From an uncultured Clostridia bacterium (GTDB lineage: Bacteria > Bacillota > Clostridia > Christensenellales > Pumilibacteraceae), in contig CAMWXP010000004.1 of NCBI GenBank assembly GCA_947178255.1, forward strand, positions 1 to 64,000: a stretch of 64,000 nucleotides of DNA, read 5' to 3'. The notes below the pieces were generated by a model, which was given only the letters and a program-made list of their open reading frames with translations, was not told where the DNA came from and ran no database searches. The translations under genes and the position numbers were made by a program. Shown one piece after another: positions 1-9,257 of the stretch (within the stretch, counting starts at the first letter, position 1; each line of letters begins with the position of its first letter).

Positions 1-33
1 TTTTTTTAATACAAATAAAATGTTGTGTTTTAT

Positions 34-54
34 AAAAAAAAAACCCCCCCCCCC
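34..54. repeat. A10-C11 homopolymer junction
   Basis: Ten A residues (34-43) run directly into eleven C residues (44-54). The first 120 bases otherwise hold only AT-rich sequence and the rsmF terminator. Such a tract could slip during replication, or could mark an assembly edge or sequencing artefact. Nothing nearby shows that it controls a gene. Confidence 0.9.
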
Positions 55-65
55 GCCTTGTCAAG

Positions 66-101
66 CAAAAAGACGAGGTAAGTTGAAAATACCTCGTCTT
101 T
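66..101 (-). terminator. Terminator of the ecf-truA-rsmF operon
   Basis: A 12-bp perfect inverted repeat (69-80 with 90-101) lies just downstream of the rsmF stop codon. Read on the minus strand, the stem ends in a run of T. This is a typical intrinsic terminator closing the five-gene operon. Confidence 0.85.
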
Positions 102-120
102 ATTATCTATTATTTCTTAT

Positions 121-1410
121 TTAACTATTATGCACGCGCAAACACTTGGGATATTTGTTTTTAAGCGCACGCACACCGTCGCCGCCCGCCGCGGATTTTA
201 CCAAGCCCAGCGCGTAGCCGTTTACCGTGGCGATAAGATTGCCGCTCGGCGCGTCTAATTGTATTTGCTCGCCCGCAATGTAATCGCGCGCGTATTCGCC
301 AAGCTCCACTGTACCGAATTTTTCTGCACTCGCCCCGTCCAGCGCGTGAGTGAGCGCGTGCGACGGTGCGCCGTCGTCAAATACGGGAGTGCCGACGCAT
401 ATTACGTTAAGCCCCAATAGGTCGGGAATATCCAAATTGTCCAAATCGAGTATTGTGCGCTTACCGACGATTTCGGACACGTTCAATTTCAAGTCGCCAA
501 ACTTTACCATACCGCGCTTTTTGCGTAGCGGCGGCAGCTCGTTTTTTCCGCCCGAAGTCTTTTGCAAAACGCAAAAGAAATGCCCTTCGCCGTCAAAATC
601 AATCGGGTATATTCGTCGCGCATCGGGCATATCTATTCCGCGCTCGGTACCCGACAAAAGCGGTATATCCACGGTGCGCATGCCAAGTAGCCGTAAGTAA
701 TTTATATTATCCTCGTTTTCCTCTTTGGCGAACGTGCATGTACTGTACAGCATATACCCGCCGCCTTGCAAAAGCTTTACCGCGTCGGCAAGGATAGCGC
801 GTTGGCGTTCGGCACAACCTTTGACGATATTCTCGGAATACGGAACTTCCTCATACCGCATCATTCCGCCACCGCTGCACGGCGCGTCAACTATGAGTGT
901 ATCGAAGTATTCGGTAAAACCCGCTTTAACGTAGTCGCTTGCCGTGCCGCAAGTGATTACGGCGTTATCTATACCAAGCCGCTCTATGTTCTCGGCAAGC
1001 GCTTTGGTGCGCTTGTATTCGCTGTCGTTGCAAAACAGCACGCCGCCGTTCATATATTCGGCCGCCTGTGTGGACTTGCCGCCCGGGGCGGCGCAAAGGT
1101 CGAGCACGCGCTCCCCGATAAACGGCGCAAACGCCGCAACAGCCGCCGAAGCGGACGGCTCCTGCATATAATAAAGCCCCGCGTGGTACAACGGGTCAAG
1201 CGACGGCTTAACGTTACAATAAAAAGAATTATGACAAAGCGGGTTTTGCTTCAACTCCCCGCCGAACATACTTTTAAACCTGTCTACCGTAATCTTATTG
1301 GTATTTACTCTGAGCGCCTTGTGCCTAGGCTTTTCGGTGTACGCTTTGTAAAACGCGTCGTACCGCTCGCCGAGAAGTCCGCGCATATACTCGAAAAAAT
1401 ATTCGTTCAT
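121..1410 (-). CDS. rsmF: RsmF-type rRNA (cytosine-C5) methyltransferase
   Basis: Predicted SAM-dependent enzyme of the RsmB/RsmF/NSUN family, which puts a C5 methyl group on cytosine in rRNA. The SAM-binding loop LDLCAAPGGKS is at residues 104-113. The two family cysteines are present: Cys178 in DAPCSGG and Cys225, the catalytic one, in YSTCTF. The C-terminal third (about 290-429) matches the PUA-like RNA-binding extension typical of RsmF. At 429 residues it is normal for clostridial members. Its ATG overlaps the truA stop as ATGA, so translation is probably coupled. It is the last gene of the ecfA1-ecfA2-ecfT-truA-rsmF operon. The exact target base cannot be read from sequence. Confidence 0.88.
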   Translation of the reverse strand: MNEYFFEYMRGLLGERYDAFYKAYTEKPRHKALRVNTNKITVDRFKSMFGGELKQNPLCHNSFYCNVKPSLDPLYHAGLYYMQEPSASAAVAAFAPFIGERVLDLCAAPGGKSTQAAEYMNGGVLFCNDSEYKRTKALAENIERLGIDNAVITCGTASDYVKAGFTEYFDTLIVDAPCSGGGMMRYEEVPYSENIVKGCAERQRAILADAVKLLQGGGYMLYSTCTFAKEENEDNINYLRLLGMRTVDIPLLSGTERGIDMPDARRIYPIDFDGEGHFFCVLQKTSGGKNELPPLRKKRGMVKFGDLKLNVSEIVGKRTILDLDNLDIPDLLGLNVICVGTPVFDDGAPSHALTHALDGASAEKFGTVELGEYARDYIAGEQIQLDAPSGNLIATVNGYALGLVKSAAGGDGVRALKNKYPKCLRVHNS

Positions 1411-2141
1411 TTCTTGTCACCGTAGTCAACCGAATACAAGTATAACCCACATGCAGGCGCCAATTCCTTAGCATAAGAACGGTCGCGCTTTTCTATCAAA
1501 AACGGAATATCCACGTTTTCACCCCGCCCCGCTTTTAGTAGCTGCGCGGTGACAATGCGCACCATATTATAAAGAAACCCGTCGGCGGTTATAAAGAATT
1601 TTATAAACCTTCCGTCGCGCTCGAAGTGTGCGTCGAACACCGTGCGGGTAAATGTTTTCGCGCCGCCGCCAGCCGCCATAAAAGTGGAAAAGTCGAATTT
1701 TCCCACAAGCTGACTTGCGCATATGCTCATACGTTGCATATCGGGCTCTGTATTAAGGCACAATGCGCGGTCGTTGAGTATAGGCAGCTGCTCGCCCACG
1801 TACATTAGATACATATACGTTTTTTGCTTGGCGGTCTTGCGCGCGTCAAAGTTATCTTCCGCATATTCCGCCGCAGTTACGCGTACGGTGCGCGGCAGGT
1901 ATGCGTTAAGCCCACCCACAACGTTTTTTTCGGGCAAAATTTTATCTACGTCAAAATGCGCGACCTGCGCTATTGCATGCACGCCCGCGTCCGTTCTGCC
2001 CGAGCCAACAACGCTCGGCTTTTGTCCGAAAAGCTTTTCGGCCGCAGCTTCCACCGCGTCTTGAATACTGTTGCCACTCGGCTGATGCTGCCAGCCGCAA
2101 AAATCGGTGCCGTCGTAAGATAGCGTTATTTTATACTTCAT
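1407..2141 (-). CDS. truA: tRNA pseudouridine(38-40) synthase TruA
   Basis: Makes pseudouridine at positions 38-40 of the tRNA anticodon arm. The catalytic aspartate lies in GRTDAGVHA (Asp51), and the N-terminal YDGTDFCGWQ segment is diagnostic for TruA. The 244-residue length is normal. It sits 14 bases after ecfT and overlaps rsmF by four bases. The order ecfA1-ecfA2-ecfT-truA is a long-standing arrangement in Firmicutes, which supports the family calls of all these genes. Confidence 0.95.
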   Translation of the reverse strand: MKYKITLSYDGTDFCGWQHQPSGNSIQDAVEAAAEKLFGQKPSVVGSGRTDAGVHAIAQVAHFDVDKILPEKNVVGGLNAYLPRTVRVTAAEYAEDNFDARKTAKQKTYMYLMYVGEQLPILNDRALCLNTEPDMQRMSICASQLVGKFDFSTFMAAGGGAKTFTRTVFDAHFERDGRFIKFFITADGFLYNMVRIVTAQLLKAGRGENVDIPFLIEKRDRSYAKELAPACGLYLYSVDYGDKK

Positions 2142-2155
2142 ACCGCAACCCTCGA

Positions 2156-2995
2156 CTATAAACTAAGCGCGGTTATAAACGCCCAGCCCAACCAGTTGTA
2201 ATTTAAAAACAGTATGCACACGGTGATTGCACACCAAAACAGCAGTGCCACAAAATCGCTGAATTTTGCTTTAAGCTTTTTCATGCGCGTCCTACCCTTT
2301 GCGCCACGGTAGCAACGGCTGTCCATAGCGTCGGCCAATTCGTCCGCACGGCGGAAGCTGGATACAAACAGAGGGATTAACACAGGTATCATAGCCTTTA
2401 TCTTTTTGAACGGATTGCGCGATTCGAACGCCGCGCCGCGCGCGCGTTGCGCATTGACAATCTTGTCCGTCTCCTCTATTAGCGACGGTATTAACCTTAG
2501 TGCAATGCTCATTATAAGCGCAAGCTCGTGCACGGGCAAGTGCAGCACCTTTAACGGCGATAATAAGCTTTCCAATCCGTCGCACAGCTCGGTGGGCGTG
2601 GAAGTGAGCGTAAGCACCGTCGGCATAAGCACCAACAGCATAAGCCGCCAGCCAAGCTTGATAGCCGCGTAAATGCCGTTTAGGTAAATATGGAATATCC
2701 CCCACTCGGCAAGCGGCGCGGATGTTGTATCGCTGTAAAATATCATCATCAACAGCGTTGTAAATACCAAAATGATTATAATCAGTCTAAGACTTTTAAG
2801 CACCTTCAAAATAGGCACGCGCGAAAGCAATATCGTTATAAGCACGAACAAAGTCATAAACCCGAACGAAAAAAAGCTGTCGCAAAAGAATACCGTTACC
2901 AAGTACAGTATCAGTATAATCAGCTTGAACCTCGGGTCGGCGCGGTGAACGGGCGACGACGCGGGATAGTATTGTCCCATACTCACGTCACGCAT
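2156..2995 (-). CDS. ecfT: ECF transporter transmembrane subunit EcfT
   Basis: Membrane scaffold of an energy-coupling factor transporter. It joins the two ATPases to exchangeable substrate-binding S components for vitamins or metals. The protein has several hydrophobic segments (about 25-110 and 235-275). The coupling-helix region carries an Ala-Arg-Gly motif in NAQRARGAAF (about 185) and a second arginine-rich motif near DSRCYRGAKGRT, both typical of EcfT. The chosen ATG overlaps the ecfA2 stop by eight bases. A second ATG five codons in (MGQYYP), preceded by GTGAG, is also possible. No S component is encoded in the window, so the substrate is unknown. Confidence 0.9.
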   Translation of the reverse strand: MRDVSMGQYYPASSPVHRADPRFKLIILILYLVTVFFCDSFFSFGFMTLFVLITILLSRVPILKVLKSLRLIIIILVFTTLLMMIFYSDTTSAPLAEWGIFHIYLNGIYAAIKLGWRLMLLVLMPTVLTLTSTPTELCDGLESLLSPLKVLHLPVHELALIMSIALRLIPSLIEETDKIVNAQRARGAAFESRNPFKKIKAMIPVLIPLFVSSFRRADELADAMDSRCYRGAKGRTRMKKLKAKFSDFVALLFWCAITVCILFLNYNWLGWAFITALSL

Positions 2996-3848
2996 TTTTT
3001 ACACCCACCGCCTTTTTAATTTCTTCAAACAATTCGTTTTCGGTAAGCACCGATTTGTCCACAGCCACGCCCAAACCGTTAAGCTTGACGGCAAGCTCGG
3101 TAACGAGCGGCAATTCCACACCGCAGCTTTCCAACAACTCTTCCGAGCCGAACAATTCGCGCGGCGAAAACACGCCCATAACACGACCGCGACGAAGCAC
3201 GGCAATCTTGTTGCAATACTCGGCAATCTCGTCCATGTTATGCGATATCATGACCACCGTCGGGCAGTCCGCTTTAATGCGCAAAATCAAATCCATAATT
3301 TCGCGCTTGCCCTTGGGGTCGAGTCCCGCCGTCGGCTCGTCCAGCACCAATATTTCGGGGTGCATAGCAATTACGCCCGCAAGCGCCACGCGGCGCTTTT
3401 GCCCGCCCGAAAGCTCGAACGGCGAACGCTCGGCTATCTCGGCGCAATCGAGCCCGACAAGCGCTATGGCGTCACGCGCTCTTTGTTCCGCCTCGGCGTT
3501 ATTGATCCCCAAGTTTTTGGGGCCGAACATGATGTCCTTCAAAACTGTATCGGCAAAAAGCTGGTGCTCGGGATATTGAAACACCATACCCACCTTGGCG
3601 CGCAGTTTTTTTAGGTCAATCTTTTTCGCCGACAAATCGATCTCGTCCACGATTACCGCGCCGCTGTTCTTTTGAATTTTTGTAAGCGCGTTAAAGTGGC
3701 TGACAAGGGTGGACTTGCCCGCGCCCGTGCTGCCTATTATGCCGAAAAAGTCGCCCGTTTCTATACTTAAATTTATATCGAACAGCGCCTGCGTGGTGAA
3801 CGGCGTTTTGGGGCTGTACACAAACGAAAGATTTTTTACCTCTATCAT
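2988..3848 (-). CDS. ecfA2: ECF transporter ATPase EcfA2
   Basis: Second ATP-binding subunit of the ECF module; it pairs with EcfA1 to drive uptake through EcfT. It has Walker A GSTGAGKST (39-47), the Q-loop in VFQYPEHQLF, the ABC signature LSGGQKRRVALAG and Walker B LVLDEPTAGLDP. The YPEHQLFADTV segment after the Q-loop is characteristic of EcfA2. Its ATG overlaps the ecfA1 stop as ATGA, so the two ATPases are probably made in equal amounts. Length (286) is normal. Confidence 0.93.
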   Translation of the reverse strand: MIEVKNLSFVYSPKTPFTTQALFDINLSIETGDFFGIIGSTGAGKSTLVSHFNALTKIQKNSGAVIVDEIDLSAKKIDLKKLRAKVGMVFQYPEHQLFADTVLKDIMFGPKNLGINNAEAEQRARDAIALVGLDCAEIAERSPFELSGGQKRRVALAGVIAMHPEILVLDEPTAGLDPKGKREIMDLILRIKADCPTVVMISHNMDEIAEYCNKIAVLRRGRVMGVFSPRELFGSEELLESCGVELPLVTELAVKLNGLGVAVDKSVLTENELFEEIKKAVGVKNA

Positions 3849-4687
3849 TTTTTGCCCCCTTGCGCCTTAGCCACCGCCGCCGCAAACTCATCCGCAGTCA
3901 GCGGACAGCCTACGTCCATTCCCGCATCGTTGAGCCGCCTTGCAAGCCGCACGTAAAGGGGCAAATCCAGTCCCGCGCCCTCGAACACCTCGGGAGTGTT
4001 AAACAGTTCCTTGCCACCGTCGGCCGCTATACTGCCCTTGTTAAGCACTATTATTCTGTCGGCAGCCGCCGCTTCTTCCATAAAATGGGTTATCATGATA
4101 ACCGCCATATTCTCATCGCGGTTAAGCTTTTTTACAACCTCCAAAACCTCGCGCCTGCCGTTGGGATCAAGCATACCGGTAGCCTCGTCCAGTATCATCA
4201 GCTCGGGCTTGATAGCAAGCACGCCCGCAATGGCGACGCGCTGCTTTTGTCCGCCCGAAAGACGGAAGGGCCCGCTCTTGGCGTGTTCGCTCATACCGAC
4301 GCTTGCTAATGCCCAATCCACGCGCTCTCGTATTTCCTCGGGCGGCAAGCCCAGATTTTCTGGGCCGAAAGCGACGTCGTCCTCGACGATTGTCGTAACC
4401 ATTTGGTTGTCGGGGTTTTGAAAGACTATGCCGATTTTTTTGCGAATGTCAAACAAGGCGCGCTTGTCCGTAGTAGATTGGCCGTCAACCAGCACCTCGC
4501 CGCCGTCGGGCGCAAGTAAGCCGTTGCACAGCCGCGCAAGCGTAGACTTGCCCGAACCGTTACAACCGACAAGCGCAACGAACTCCCCGCGTTCTATCGA
4601 GAATGATACCGACTTTAACGCTTGGATTAGCTCGTCGTCACCGCCGACGTACGAATATTCGACATTTTTGAATTCCAAAAACGACAT
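3845..4687 (-). CDS. ecfA1: ECF transporter ATPase EcfA1
   Basis: First gene of the ECF operon and first ATPase of the EcfA1-EcfA2 heterodimer. Walker A is GCNGSGKST (41-49), the Q-loop segment is VFQNPDNQMV (typical of EcfA1), the signature is LSGGQKQRVAIAG and Walker B is LMILDEATGMLDP. There is no Shine-Dalgarno sequence. A near-consensus promoter ends six bases before the ATG, so the mRNA is predicted to begin at the start codon itself. Length 280 is normal. Confidence 0.93.
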   Translation of the reverse strand: MSFLEFKNVEYSYVGGDDELIQALKSVSFSIERGEFVALVGCNGSGKSTLARLCNGLLAPDGGEVLVDGQSTTDKRALFDIRKKIGIVFQNPDNQMVTTIVEDDVAFGPENLGLPPEEIRERVDWALASVGMSEHAKSGPFRLSGGQKQRVAIAGVLAIKPELMILDEATGMLDPNGRREVLEVVKKLNRDENMAVIMITHFMEEAAAADRIIVLNKGSIAADGGKELFNTPEVFEGAGLDLPLYVRLARRLNDAGMDVGCPLTADEFAAAVAKAQGGKK

Positions 4688-4693
4688 AACCGC

Positions 4694-4722
4694 ATTTTAG
4701 CATTTTTACCGAGTTATGTCAA
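4694..4722 (-). promoter_or_regulatory. Promoter of the ecf operon, predicted leaderless
   Basis: On the minus strand the -35 is TTGACA (4717-4722) and the -10 is TAAAAT (4694-4699), with a 17-base spacer. Exactly six bases separate the -10 from the ecfA1 ATG at 4687, which places the expected +1 on the A of the start codon. Confidence 0.85.
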
Positions 4723-4751
4723 TTATTTTGGCAACCTGCAAAATCCGCACA

Positions 4752-4792
4752 CAAAAAAACCGCCGCGAACGTTTTTCGTCCGTGACGGTTTA
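4752..4792 (-). terminator. Terminator of the 4811-6874 lipoprotein gene
   Basis: A GC-rich inverted repeat (arms near 4757-4770 and 4778-4792) is followed, on the minus strand, by seven T residues. It lies between the lipoprotein stop and the ecf promoter. Confidence 0.85.
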
Positions 4793-4810
4793 TTGATTAA
4801 CAATATATTA

Positions 4811-6874
4811 TTATTCGGCGATGTCTAATTTCGCATATATTTCGTCGCATTCCAAGTCGGTAGATTCGCCATTGACATCGGTCAACCGTGCCGTAATGTT
4901 GATATAATTCGAATAAACCGTGCCGTATAATGACAAGCGGTACATTTCATTATCCTCTGTTTCGGGGATAAATACCAAAATCGATATTTGGTTGTCGTGC
5001 GTACTAAACGAAGCGTAGTTGGTCAAGTCGACGCCGTCCACAACAAACTCTACTATCTCGCCGTCGACGATAACAAAATAGTTATTTTCCGTGTCCAGCT
5101 CGTCATTGGACTGCACATAGCAGTACTTGCCGTTAACGTCATAAATTTCGCCGATATTCGGCGCGTCATGACCGCCGATAAAATCCAAGATTTTGTCCAG
5201 CGTATCTTCGTACAGATAGTTGTAAATATCTTGCCAATCGTCGTTGACGTACGATAAAGCAATGACGTAGCCGTAAGAGTTGTTGTCATCAAAGTACACA
5301 ACCGCGTAAAGACTATCGCCGAATTCTACGTCTGTCAGCGCGGATTTTACAAGTGCGCCGTCAAACACGAACGAGCTTGTTGCCGCGTCGAACCTAAACG
5401 CATTTTCTGCGGCGTTCTCGATAAGAGTCGGTTCACCGTTAAGCGGTTGAGTGTACAAACTGTAATCAGTCATATTCACAGTCTGATTACCCGCTTCGAA
5501 GTATACCGATACGTCTTTGTCGGTCACCTCGTACACAAGCGATATAATCGACGTTTTGTATTCCATAGCGGGATTGCACGCGATAACAAAATCTTCGGTC
5601 GAGGTCTTGTACTCGTCGATAACTATCTCCGCAGTAGCGCGGTAATCGTTATCGGCAAGAATAGAACCTTCGGCAGCTGTGCCTTTGTAGTTGTGTGCGA
5701 AGTAGTTATCGAGCTTAACGCCGGTAATCATCTTGTAGTCGCCTATCGTAAGCGTGAGCGTCATGGTAGCATTTGTCAGTTTAACGCCTTCCTTGATTAC
5801 GGTGTACAAGTCGGCGGTTTTCGCGTTGGTTTTGAGCATCTCGACAATGGATTTTACCGTAAAGGTATTTTTAACTGTCGCAACCATGCCGCTTATTTCT
5901 TGCAATCCCGCGGCAATCTCTTCGGCGGAAACTTCTGCATTCAGCATTGCGTCGAGCAAGCCCATGCCTAAGCTTTCCATACCGCCACCCTCGGCAGAGG
6001 AAATATCGTTGTCGTCTTCATCAAGCGTCATAAGGTCGCCCAAGTTTTGCATAATAAAGTTGTATGCGCCTACAACAAGCTTGTTAAGCGGGCGCGCCTT
6101 AATGGCGGTCATTACATCATTGGGCAAAGTGTAGCCGAACGATGCAAGTATAGCTTCCACATCAACGCCCTTTTCCTTCAACGCGTTAAGCAAAGTACCT
6201 ACGGTGTTTTTCGGATTTTTTACGTAATTCTCTACCATGCCATACATTGCGTCAAAGGACTTGTCGAAAAGCAACATGCAATAGTCGTTGAGCAAATCGC
6301 CGATAGACTTATCCTTTTTGTACGCGTTTTGCAAAGGCTCGAGGTATTTGTTTACACTGTCGGCCTTTTCCACGGCAAACGTTACCGTTTTGGCTTGCTC
6401 GTCATAAACGGCGTTAATCTTTTTAGCACCGTCCTCCTGTTTAAGGCTTGCAAGCAAGTATTGCGCGTAATCAAACGCGTTTGCGTAAAACTCGTTAGAA
6501 TATGAATAGTAGTTGCCGTGCTTATAGTAAACGTAACCGGTTTGAAGATCTACTATCATCTCCTCGCCTTCCGACGCCATTTTCAGCTTGGTGCCGCGCT
6601 TGTCGAGATTAACGCTTCCGGTAAGCTTTTGAGTGTTCTTTGTAGACAGCGTGTACGACGCAGTACCGGTAAAGCCTTTCGCGTTCAATACGCCGTTTAC
6701 AGCGTCAAGCGCATCGTTAACCGAGATCGACACCGTATTGTCCGCTTGCGGCGGATCTTGTTTGCCTTGTTCCTTGCCATTGTCGCCACCATTGTTCCCG
6801 CCGCACGCTACAAGCGTAAAGCACAGCACAAACGCAATGATAAGCGAGAATATTGCAACTAATCTCTTTTTCAT
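4811..6874 (-). CDS. Large secreted lipoprotein of unknown function
   Basis: Predicted lipoprotein of 687 residues. The ATG at 6874 is preferred over an upstream in-frame start because an AGGAAGG ribosome site precedes it and it opens a clean signal peptide (MKKRLVAIF followed by a hydrophobic core) ending in the lipobox LVAC. A Gly/Asn/Asp-rich linker (GGNNGGDNG) follows the cysteine. Residues about 50-180 alternate beta-strand-like segments in a way that loosely recalls LolA/LppX-type lipoproteins, but no catalytic motif is visible. The middle is helical and Leu/Met rich, and the C-terminal 250 residues are acidic and strand-rich. The gene is monocistronic, with its own promoter and terminator. 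The sequence alone does not show its function. Confidence 0.8.
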   Translation of the reverse strand: MKKRLVAIFSLIIAFVLCFTLVACGGNNGGDNGKEQGKQDPPQADNTVSISVNDALDAVNGVLNAKGFTGTASYTLSTKNTQKLTGSVNLDKRGTKLKMASEGEEMIVDLQTGYVYYKHGNYYSYSNEFYANAFDYAQYLLASLKQEDGAKKINAVYDEQAKTVTFAVEKADSVNKYLEPLQNAYKKDKSIGDLLNDYCMLLFDKSFDAMYGMVENYVKNPKNTVGTLLNALKEKGVDVEAILASFGYTLPNDVMTAIKARPLNKLVVGAYNFIMQNLGDLMTLDEDDNDISSAEGGGMESLGMGLLDAMLNAEVSAEEIAAGLQEISGMVATVKNTFTVKSIVEMLKTNAKTADLYTVIKEGVKLTNATMTLTLTIGDYKMITGVKLDNYFAHNYKGTAAEGSILADNDYRATAEIVIDEYKTSTEDFVIACNPAMEYKTSIISLVYEVTDKDVSVYFEAGNQTVNMTDYSLYTQPLNGEPTLIENAAENAFRFDAATSSFVFDGALVKSALTDVEFGDSLYAVVYFDDNNSYGYVIALSYVNDDWQDIYNYLYEDTLDKILDFIGGHDAPNIGEIYDVNGKYCYVQSNDELDTENNYFVIVDGEIVEFVVDGVDLTNYASFSTHDNQISILVFIPETEDNEMYRLSLYGTVYSNYINITARLTDVNGESTDLECDEIYAKLDIAE

Positions 6875-6908
6875 TTTCAATACCTTCCTATATAGTATTT
6901 GCAATAAT

Positions 6909-6937
6909 AGTATACTATTATTATGGTGATTTGTCAA
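6909..6937 (-). promoter_or_regulatory. Promoter of the 4811-6874 lipoprotein gene
   Basis: Minus-strand -35 TTGACA (6932-6937), 17-base spacer and -10 TATACT (6909-6914). The predicted transcript starts near 6902 and has a leader of about 28 bases containing AGGAAGG. Confidence 0.85.
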
Positions 6938-6973
6938 CATACGCCACTTGGAATTTTGTCTAAATTTCCAATA

Positions 6974-7300
6974 TCAACCGTTTTCGTTAAAGTAGCGCGG
7001 CAACGGCTTGATAGTGCCCGACGAGTTTTCGATAGTAAAAAAGTCAAAGTCCACGTCGTCCACAAACTCGCGCGGCAAAAACTTAGCAATGTTAAAGTGC
7101 ACAAAATTGTATTTATGGCTCGTCAGTATTATGGGCGTAGGGATATCCAATGCACGCGTTATATCGCAAACGTATTCGAAAAGCTTGTCCTCGTCGAATA
7201 CGTCGCCCAGCTCGTACATATAGCTGCGCGTAATCTTGTCACCCTTAGTGGTCTTAGCCCATATCCGCGGAAAGACCTTCGCTTTAAGTTCCTTTGCCAT
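6974..7300 (-). CDS. Small conserved-looking protein, unknown function
   Basis: A 108-residue soluble protein with no signal peptide or membrane segment. It starts 13 bases after the typA stop behind a good AAAGGAT ribosome site, so it is the second gene of the typA transcript. The sequence mixes basic N-terminal residues with aromatic and acidic residues in the second half (FVDDVDFDFF). I recognise no catalytic motif. Reading frame, ribosome site and spacing make it a real gene. Any link to ribosome function through typA is a guess from position. Confidence 0.7.
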   Translation of the reverse strand: MAKELKAKVFPRIWAKTTKGDKITRSYMYELGDVFDEDKLFEYVCDITRALDIPTPIILTSHKYNFVHFNIAKFLPREFVDDVDFDFFTIENSSGTIKPLPRYFNENG

Positions 7301-7313
7301 GTTATCCTTTTTA

Positions 7314-9158
7314 TTATTCGTTAGCGTGTTTGCCGAGCCCCAAAATTTTTGCTCTTTCTCTCATACGCGCCGTGGCGTCGAGTAAGCGCTTGCGTATTCT
7401 TAACGACTTAGGCGTGACTTCCAATATCTCGTCGTCAGCCAAAAATTCTATGCAGTCCTCGAGCGTCATTCGCATAGGCGTAATAAGCCTTAACGCCTCA
7501 TCGCTGCTGCTGCTACGCGTGTTGGTAAGGTGCTTGCGCTTGCACACGTTGACGACGATATCGTCGCCGCGCGGGTTCATACCCACGACCATACCCGCGT
7601 ACACGGGCACGCCCGCGCCGATAAACAGCGTGCCACGCTCCTGCGCGTTGAACAGTCCGTAAACAATACTGTCGCCCGCTTCGTGCGCAATAAGCGAACC
7701 GAAGTCGCGACGGTTGATTTCGCCCTTGTACGGCTCGTAGCCGTCGAACACGCTACTCATAACGCCCTCGCCCTTGGTATCCGTCATAAGCTCGCTTTGG
7801 TAGCCGAACATACCGCGGGCGGGTACTTTAAAGTTCATCTTTATGCGGCTGCCGTGCGGGGTCATATCTATAAGCTCGCCCTTGCGCGTGCCCATTTTGT
7901 TCATAATAGTGCCGACGCACGCCTCGGGCACGTCGATGAATACGCGGTCGATAGGCTCGTGCTTAACACCGTTTATCGTTTTGATAAGCACCTTGGGCAT
8001 GCTGACGGCAAACTCGTAGCCTGCTCTGCGCATTGTTTCTATAAGTATGGAAAGGTGCATTTCGCCCCTGCCGCACACGACAAAGCTGTCGGCAGTTGCG
8101 CCGTCGGACACACGAAGCGACAAGTCCTTAACCGCTTCCTTGTACAGTCTGTCGCGAAGGTGACGGCTCGTTACGTACTTGCCTTCCTTGCCCGCAAGCG
8201 GCGAATCGTTGACCATAAAGGTCATTTCCACGCTCGGTTCGGCTATCTTGACAAACTCGATAGGCGTAAGGTCAGTCTCGGCGCACACCGTGTCGCCTAT
8301 CATAACGCCCTCTATTCCGGACACACAAATGATGTCGCCCACCGACGCGGTTTCCGCATTAACGCGCTTAATACCCTCGTACGTGAATATGCTGACAACC
8401 TTGCTCTTGACCGATTTTGTTTCGTCGTGGTAATTGGTAAGCACGACGCTGTCACCCACCGACACGCTGCCGCTGCCCACCTTGCCGACGGCAAGCTTGC
8501 CCACGTAATCGTTATGCTCGGCGGAAGACACGAGCATTTTGAACGGCGCGTTCTCGTCGCCTACGGGCGCGGGAATATGCTCGATAATCGTTTGGAAAAG
8601 CGGCTGCATATTCCTGCCGCGGTCGGAAATATTCTTTGACGCCACGCCCTCGCGTGCAGACGCGAACACGAACGGACTGTTAAGCTGATCCTCGCTCGCG
8701 TCGAGGTCGAGGAAAAGCTCCAAAATCTCGTCCACTACCTCTTTGAGCCGCGCGTCGGGCCTGTCGATTTTGTTTACTACGACTATTATTTTCAAGCCGA
8801 GTGCAAGCGCGCGTTCGAGCACGAACCGCGTTTGCGGCATAGGGCCTTCGAACGCGTCCACGACAAGCAGTGCGCCGTCCACCATTTTGAGCACGCGCTC
8901 CACCTCGCCGCCGAAGTCTGCGTGCCCCGGCGTGTCCACTATGTTTATCTTGAACCCGTCGTAAACGCACGACGCGTTTTTGCTGAGTATGGTAATACCG
9001 CGCTCACGCTCTAAGGCGTTGCTGTCCATAACGCGGTCCATAACCGCTTGGTTATCCCTGAATACGTTGCCCTGTTTGAGCAACTCATTGACCAGCGAAG
9101 TCTTGCCGTGATCGACGTGCGCTATAATAGCTATGTTCCTGATTTTAGCTTTTTCCAT
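7314..9158 (-). CDS. typA: Ribosome-associated GTPase TypA/BipA
   Basis: Translational GTPase that binds ribosomes and affects assembly and stress responses. The G motifs are all visible: [10 protein letters not shown] (about 12-21), the switch I segment [19 protein letters not shown] and NKIDRP. EF-G-like domains III and V follow, then the TypA-specific C-terminal domain with the [18 protein letters not shown] stretch. The 614-residue length is standard. A promoter lies upstream with a 36-base leader, but no strong Shine-Dalgarno sequence is near the ATG. Confidence 0.96.
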   Translation of the reverse strand: MEKAKIRNIAIIAHVDHGKTSLVNELLKQGNVFRDNQAVMDRVMDSNALERERGITILSKNASCVYDGFKINIVDTPGHADFGGEVERVLKMVDGALLVVDAFEGPMPQTRFVLERALALGLKIIVVVNKIDRPDARLKEVVDEILELFLDLDASEDQLNSPFVFASAREGVASKNISDRGRNMQPLFQTIIEHIPAPVGDENAPFKMLVSSAEHNDYVGKLAVGKVGSGSVSVGDSVVLTNYHDETKSVKSKVVSIFTYEGIKRVNAETASVGDIICVSGIEGVMIGDTVCAETDLTPIEFVKIAEPSVEMTFMVNDSPLAGKEGKYVTSRHLRDRLYKEAVKDLSLRVSDGATADSFVVCGRGEMHLSILIETMRRAGYEFAVSMPKVLIKTINGVKHEPIDRVFIDVPEACVGTIMNKMGTRKGELIDMTPHGSRIKMNFKVPARGMFGYQSELMTDTKGEGVMSSVFDGYEPYKGEINRRDFGSLIAHEAGDSIVYGLFNAQERGTLFIGAGVPVYAGMVVGMNPRGDDIVVNVCKRKHLTNTRSSSSDEALRLITPMRMTLEDCIEFLADDEILEVTPKSLRIRKRLLDATARMRERAKILGLGKHANE

Positions 9159-9200
9159 AAACCGTAAACGACCTATATCGAACTGAATTTTATCGATATA

Positions 9201-9229
9201 AGTTTATTACATTACGCGGTAAAAGTCAA
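9201..9229 (-). promoter_or_regulatory. Promoter of typA
   Basis: Minus-strand -35 TTGACT (9224-9229), 17-base spacer, -10 TAAACT (9201-9206). The expected +1 is near 9194. Confidence 0.75.
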
Positions 9230-9257
9230 ATAATTTACGCTGGCGTATACGCTGCGG

